Assembly (NCBI RefSeq): GCF_958295425.1
Contig: NC_081144.1
Span: 25,478,827-25,542,826, forward strand
From: Solea solea
Taxonomy: Eukaryota > Chordata > Actinopteri > Pleuronectiformes > Soleidae
Direction of reading: 5' to 3'
Length of the DNA stretch: 64,000 nucleotides
Part shown: piece after piece, positions 1 to 64,000 of the stretch
Numbering within the stretch: position 1 is the stretch's first letter
Layout of the letters: each line of letters starts with the position of its first letter
The notes under the pieces: generated by a model
Told to the model about the DNA's origin: nothing
The model's database searches: none
The model's input: the letters and a program-made list of their open reading frames with translations, nothing else
Translations under genes and position numbers: made by a program

Positions 1-1068
1 TTTACTCTGCTCCTCTACCTTCTTGACACTGACTTCCGTTACTTTCTGTAACTCTGTCACTTGACCCTCCAGTCTCTTCTGCTCTTCTTCAAAGGACTCT
101 GTGGGACCCGCTTGCGCCTGGATACTCTCCCAGTCAGCCGTCCTGCTCCCAGAAATCTTAGGCAAGCTAATCGGAGTGATCTTTGCTTTGGGTCGGGCCC
201 ACTGAGAGCTGTCTTCTCCCCCTGTGACTGTACCAAAGTTGCTGGTGGGCACAGTTCCCCTTTGTCCCATGCTGGTGTTGGTGGGAGCAGTGTGAAACCT
301 CGGTGGTGTACTGGTGAGGGTTGGAGGCTGAGTAAAGCTGACAGTGGGTCCATAGTTAGGTTGTTGAGGCTGTTGAGGAGGTTGATGAGGGGGACTGGTG
401 CCAGCTACGGTGCCCTGCCTAATAGCCGAGTGGGTGCGAACAGGTGGGGTGGTACTAGCATGAGCTACTGGTCGGGTATGCCCATCTCCCCGTTTGTTAT
501 CCCGGCAGCATGACCACTCATCCATCAGTTCCTCCTTTTTAATTTCCAATGTTAAAAGGAGTCTCCACTTTTCTTTCCCGTATGGCTGATAGTCTCTCCA
601 AACATGCACAGTGTCTCTGAGTTCGTGGAGTTCTTGATCCAGTCCCTTCCTTCTGGCCTCTTGCTGACACCGCTGTAGTGCGCTTTTCCTGCCGAGTACC
701 TCGGCCTGGTCGAAAGCTAAATTGAACCGTGCCACAAGGGTGCTTATTTCTGGCTCAGCATCCTTAAACCACAACATTTCCATTGTCTCATGGTACCTTT
801 GCCCAATGGCGTCCCTCTTTGTCAGAGTGTCTCTTAACTCACAGTTGTCGTCCGTTGAGTCTATTTGTTCCAGTTCTTCGATATATTCACTGCAGGCGCC
901 GACGAAAGTATCATAGTCGTTTTCCAACCCTGCCAACTCTTGCGACAATTTTCCTGTGCCTAGACGACCAGCTTTGAAATTAAGGCAGTTTATACGCGTC
1001 GCTAGGCTCCGCTGTGCATTTGATCGCTTCCGTTGTAGGTCTTCCAGGTCTGGCTTGTCGTCTGCCAT
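1..1068 (-). CDS. Gag-like open frame of an LTR retroelement (runs off the left edge)
   Basis: The minus strand from ATG at 1068-1066 is open for 356 codons with no stop to position 1. The N-terminal half is charged and helix-prone (MADDKPDLEDLQRKRS, ELHELRDTVHVW). The middle is Pro/Gln/Thr-rich (PPHQPPQQPQQP), followed by a basic stretch with ITPISLPKISGS and a second charged helix (EEEQKRLEGQVTELQ). No zinc knuckle or enzyme domain lies within the window. Its place just downstream of an LTR and candidate primer-binding site suggests gag. I do not recognise the family (Ty3-like and BEL-like are both possible). No internal stops suggests a young copy. Confidence 0.6.
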   Translation of the reverse strand, partial: MADDKPDLEDLQRKRSNAQRSLATRINCLNFKAGRLGTGKLSQELAGLENDYDTFVGACSEYIEELEQIDSTDDNCELRDTLTKRDAIGQRYHETMEMLWFKDAEPEISTLVARFNLAFDQAEVLGRKSALQRCQQEARRKGLDQELHELRDTVHVWRDYQPYGKEKWRLLLTLEIKKEELMDEWSCCRDNKRGDGHTRPVAHASTTPPVRTHSAIRQGTVAGTSPPHQPPQQPQQPNYGPTVSFTQPPTLTSTPPRFHTAPTNTSMGQRGTVPTSNFGTVTGGEDSSQWARPKAKITPISLPKISGSRTADWESIQAQAGPTESFEEEQKRLEGQVTELQKVTEVSVKKVEEQSK

Positions 1069-1184
1069 TTTTGTTCTTTGAACTCCGGAATTGGAATTGT
1101 TCAAATGATTTGACTCTCTGGTTCGTTGCCAGTGACTTGTTCAAAGGATTCAGTTCTTTGCAAACGACACGTCTTTTTGGCACA

Positions 1185-1202
1185 CGAATGTCAACGCCCC
1201 CA
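1185..1202 (-). other. Candidate primer-binding site of the LTR element
   Basis: On the minus strand the 18 bases begin TGGGGGCGTTG, two bases after the proposed LTR end, and so have the TGG start expected of a site pairing with a tRNA 3' CCA end. Only the first seven bases resemble a proline-tRNA site, so the primer tRNA is not identified. Confidence 0.4.
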
Positions 1203-1204
1203 AC

Positions 1205-2009
1205 TGTCGACGTCTCAATGTCACAGTCTGTGAGGCTCTTCGCCCAGAAGAGCTCTTTGTTCCTTGTGCAATCCTCACAACCTTATTCACGGCTGCGTTA
1301 GCTCTTTGTTCCGGCTTCTCCTCTGTGAGGCTCTTCGCCCAGAAGAGCCCTGAATTCCAAGTGCACAACCTTATTCACGGCTGCGTTGGCTCTTCTGTTC
1401 CAGCTTCTCCTCTGTGAGGCTCTTCGCCCAGAAGAGCTCTGAATTCCAAGTGCACAACCTTATTCACGGCTGCGTTGGCTCTTTTGTTCCAGCTTCTCCT
1501 CTGTGAGGCTCTTCGCCCAGAAGAGCTCTGAATTCCAAGTGCACAACCTTATTCACGGCTGCGTTGGCTCTTCTGTTCCAGCTTCTCCTCTGTGAGGCTC
1601 TTCGCCCAGAAGAGCTCTGAATTCCAAGTGCGCAACCTTATTCACGGCTGCGTTGGCTCTTCTGTTCCAGCTTCTCCTCTTTAGTAATTCACGACTGATT
1701 CGCTTCACCAGCGTCCTGGTGCTCCACGATTGTCGTCCTCCGCTCGGCTGTCCGTACTGCACTGATACGTTGCCAACAACGGTTTTATAACTGTCCAGAT
1801 TTCTGCTGGTTGGTCTTTCCAGCTCAATACTCCCTTCTGGAAAGGGTAACCAGAACAAGTACGGCGGGCACAACTCGACTGTCTTTCTGAAGGTTTATTC
1901 CACATACACGGTTAAGCAGCAGTCAGTTAGCAGTTAGACAGTTTGTTAGCTACTAACCACAGTCAGTTAGAGAGTCAGTCAGAGAGTCAGTCAGGTTATA
2001 AAACCGACA
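1205..2009 (-). mobile_element. Candidate 5' LTR of the retroelement
   Basis: Read on the minus strand it starts TGTCGG (2009) and ends GTCGACA (1205), i.e. TG...CA with short inverted ends. It includes AATAAA (1899-1894) and the five-copy 89-bp tandem array. It precedes the candidate primer-binding site and the gag-like frame in the right order. The second LTR and the target-site duplication lie outside the window, so the boundaries are inferred from one side only. Confidence 0.55.
1229..1680 (-). repeat. Five 89-bp tandem repeats inside the LTR
   Basis: Units starting tgtgaggctcttcgcccag occur at 1229, 1324, 1413, 1502 and 1591. The last four are exactly 89 bp apart and nearly identical; the first is 95 bp and diverged. 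Each holds cttattcacggctgcgtt. Confidence 0.9.
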
Positions 2010-2454
2010 AGTCGTACAGGTTCTGATGATAGATTGATTTACAAAGGCGCATACGAAAGCAATACATAACAAAACATGGCTTTGACGATGCACCTTAAAG
2101 GCACTTTAAAGGCAACGGTGCTTTGAAACCAGTTACAACAATGAACAGATAAATAGAATGAAAGACAAATAGCTTTGCCTGCTAGAAAGTTCTACAGTGG
2201 GCTCTGCCTCCGTGTGATAACTCAGACTTCAGAGGTTTTGGGATGCAGCGAGTCCTGTGCTATATTTATCTCCCGCTATGATTTATTAATAATCTCCCCA
2301 GTTTGCGCAGCAGCAGATTTTTCACCTGGAGTCTGAGACTCAGCAGAATTATTGCATCATGTATGAGATGAGCCATGGATTCAAGTTACCACGCCATGAC
2401 TCAGCACTTTAGCGTCCTCTACAGTCATAACATGAATCAGCATGTCGGAAACGA
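2010..2454. other. Intron sequence, nothing recognised
   Basis: Flank next to the LTR. No coding potential or repeat recognised on either strand. Confidence 0.5.
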
Positions 2455-2830
2455 ATCTATTCATATTAATATATCCTTAAGATTATTATTATATCCTTCA
2501 GATTATTATGAATATATCCTTAATATTATTATAATTATTATATCCTTCAGATTAGTATTATTATTATTATATCCTTCAGATTATTATTATTATACCCTCC
2601 AGATTATTATTATATCCTTCAGATTATTATTATTATACCCTCCAGATTATTATTATATCCTTCAGATTATTATTATTATATCCTTCAGATTATTATGATT
2701 ATATCCTTCAGATTATTATTATTATAATATTCTTCAGATTATTATTATTATTATACCCTCCAGATTATTATTATTCTATCCTTCAGATTATTTTTTATTC
2801 TATACTTCAGATTATTATTGTTATATCCAT
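2455..2830 (+). repeat. AT-rich minisatellite
   Basis: About 15 variants of atccttcagattattattat and ctccagattattattat, in units of about 20-30 bases. Confidence 0.85.
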
Positions 2831-3118
2831 GTTTTTGGAACTCTGCCCGGAGGTCAGGTCTTGTGGTGTGATGTTGGCATAGTTCTCTGACCTGTGCGTT
2901 GCTCCCGGGCTCTACAGCGCCCTCTAAGGTAAGACGTGGATGGAGCAAAAACGTGGTGGGAACATGTCTCAGCCCGGACCACGGCCTGGAAGTGAAGGAA
3001 GTGAATTTGGCGTCCATCTTGGCGATTTGTCTAATCGCGTTTATCGTACTAGTTGTCGTCCAACACTCAGCGTTTGGTCGTCAGTGTTGACTCATGTCTT
3101 CTGTGTTTGGACCTGCAG

Positions 3119-62582
<59,464 letters not shown>

Positions 62583-62590
62583 GTAAAGAG

Positions 62591-62621
<31 letters not shown>

Positions 62622-63235
62622 CACACACACATAGATGATTTGTTGACCATTAGGAATCAAACAAAAATGTGTAAAATGTGAATATAAGAGCAAAACACCC
62701 GAAAAGCCTGAAAATAAACCTGCCACTTTATTAGGTACACCTGTTCAAATACTTTATAATACAAATCTCTTAATGAGCTGAAGGTCAGGAGTAAAAACAA
62801 AAACAAAACAACAACAGTTTGGGAAAAATAGAAATTAAAATGATATATCCTGATAATCATCAGTTAAAAACAACATTTCAGAGTAAAAGCGTGAATAACA
62901 AAAACAAACAGAAATAAAATAGTAAATCCATCACATGTAGACACATATCATGAAGAGGACATCATGAAGGTGATTTAAAGGACCAGCACGTAACATTTAA
63001 GGGGTTCTTCACCCTGACGTGCTCTGAGAGAGAGGAGTGAACACAGAGGCTCCTCTGTTTCTTAGAATAATCTGTCCCACCTCTAGATGTCGCCAAATCT
63101 TTCACAAAGGACCTTTGACCCCAACCCCGCCACACACACACACACACGCACACATACACACACTAGGATCAACAACAACGCTTCCTTTAAAAACGGGGGA
63201 AATGACTGTGAGTGTGTGTGTGTGTGTGTGTGTGC

Positions 63236-63270
<35 letters not shown>

Positions 63271-63403
63271 TGTGTGCGTGCGTGTGTGTGTGTGTGTGTG
63301 CGTGCGTGTGTGTGTGTGTGTGAGGGCTTCTCTGTCAGGCAATTGTGGGGTTTTCTCTGGAACCCTGCTGTGGAACCATCATTGCTCCCAGCTGTGGAGT
63401 CAC

Positions 63404-63437
<34 letters not shown>

Positions 63438-63718
63438 TGTGTGTGTGTGTCAGTATCTGTGTGTGTGTGTGTGTTAGCTGTCGGTTCAACCCCTCAAGGT
63501 CAGCAGTGTAACCACTGCCCTCAGTGCCAGGAGTAAAATACAGTTTGGGTGATGGATGCAGTCACACACACACACACACACACACACACGCCCACACACA
63601 CACACGCCCACACACACACACATTCACACTCAGTGTCACGTACATGACATAAGTGAGTGAGCAGCAGTTCTTTTGTGACAATGACACAGAAGTGGGATTA
63701 GCGATCAGAGCTGAGTGA

Positions 63719-63755
<37 letters not shown>

Positions 63756-64000
63756 ATAAATCTTTTTTAACGAATTTGACAAAATAAAATGGTAAAATTG
63801 AGGTTTTAGTTTGCATTATATGGAACTTTATAGCTCATATTAGTAATCGAGGATATTGGTGATAAACATGTGTTTCACATTAGTGTGTGTGTGTGTGTGC
63901 GCGTGCACATTGTAATAATTGACACAGTGGATCCATCAGCGTCTCGTCTTGAATCGTCTCTCTGCGATGATTTAAGCGTCTGTGGACTGTAACCTGAGCT
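62583..64000. other. Intron downstream of exon 30, microsatellite-rich, no further exon seen
   Basis: (CA)n 62590-62630; (CA)n 63132-63160; (TG)n with CG steps 63208-63320 and 63405-63472; (CA)n 63564-63625; (TG)n 63722-63754 and 63883-63900. The next expected cacna2d3 segment (FVIQQIP-like) was looked for and not found. Confidence 0.7.

Noticed and set aside
61..513. 150-codon + strand frame and 98-codon minus frame at the left edge
   Set aside because: Shadows of the continuous 356-codon minus-strand gag-like frame.

Overview
The window is vertebrate nuclear DNA, most likely from a percomorph (spiny-rayed) teleost. Genes are split by GT-AG introns, the encoded proteins are close to mammalian proteins, and the introns are full of CA/TG microsatellites, minisatellites and short non-autonomous transposons typical of fish. 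Species cannot be decided from the sequence alone.

Almost the whole window is one gene on the + strand: cacna2d3, the alpha-2/delta-3 auxiliary subunit of voltage-gated calcium channels. I could place 30 consecutive coding exons between 3119 and 62582. They join in frame to 2,606 coding bases (868 codons plus 2 bases), running from the segment just before the VWA domain to near the end of the delta part. The first exons (signal peptide and N-terminus, before position 1) and the last exons (C-terminal tail and GPI signal, after 64000) lie outside. Every junction is GT-AG and phase-compatible, and no exon carries a stop or frameshift, so the gene looks intact.

A second gene, lrtm1 (leucine-rich repeat and transmembrane protein 1), lies antisense inside the 19.1 kb cacna2d3 intron between 34064 and 53195. 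Three coding exons are clear (43267 down to 40357). A fourth, 67-base first coding exon is inferred at 47406-47340. It supplies an ATG and exactly the phase needed, giving a 423-residue type I membrane protein with signal peptide, LRRNT, leucine-rich repeats, LRRCT, a lineage-specific Gly/Ala tract and a TM helix. The same nesting is known in mammals (LRTM1 inside CACNA2D3).

The left edge (1-2009) is the 5' part of an LTR retroelement inserted antisense in an upstream cacna2d3 intron: an LTR of about 0.8 kb holding five 89-bp tandem repeats, a candidate primer-binding site, and a 356-codon open gag-like frame that runs off the window.

The rest is intronic. It holds at least five dispersed repeat families in several copies each, including one complete 616-bp terminal-inverted-repeat element with 6-bp target-site duplications and a family with long inverted arms at about eight sites. 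It also holds large minisatellites (14.2-15.2, 49.1-50.1, 54.1-54.7, 55.5-56.6 kb), an 0.8 kb pentanucleotide satellite (26.65-27.45 kb), triplet arrays (37.7-38.4 and 51.5-52.0 kb), and many dinucleotide repeats, several placed within a few bases of cacna2d3 splice donors. Long open frames inside these arrays are artefacts of repetition. No tRNA, rRNA, CRISPR or prokaryote-type system was seen.
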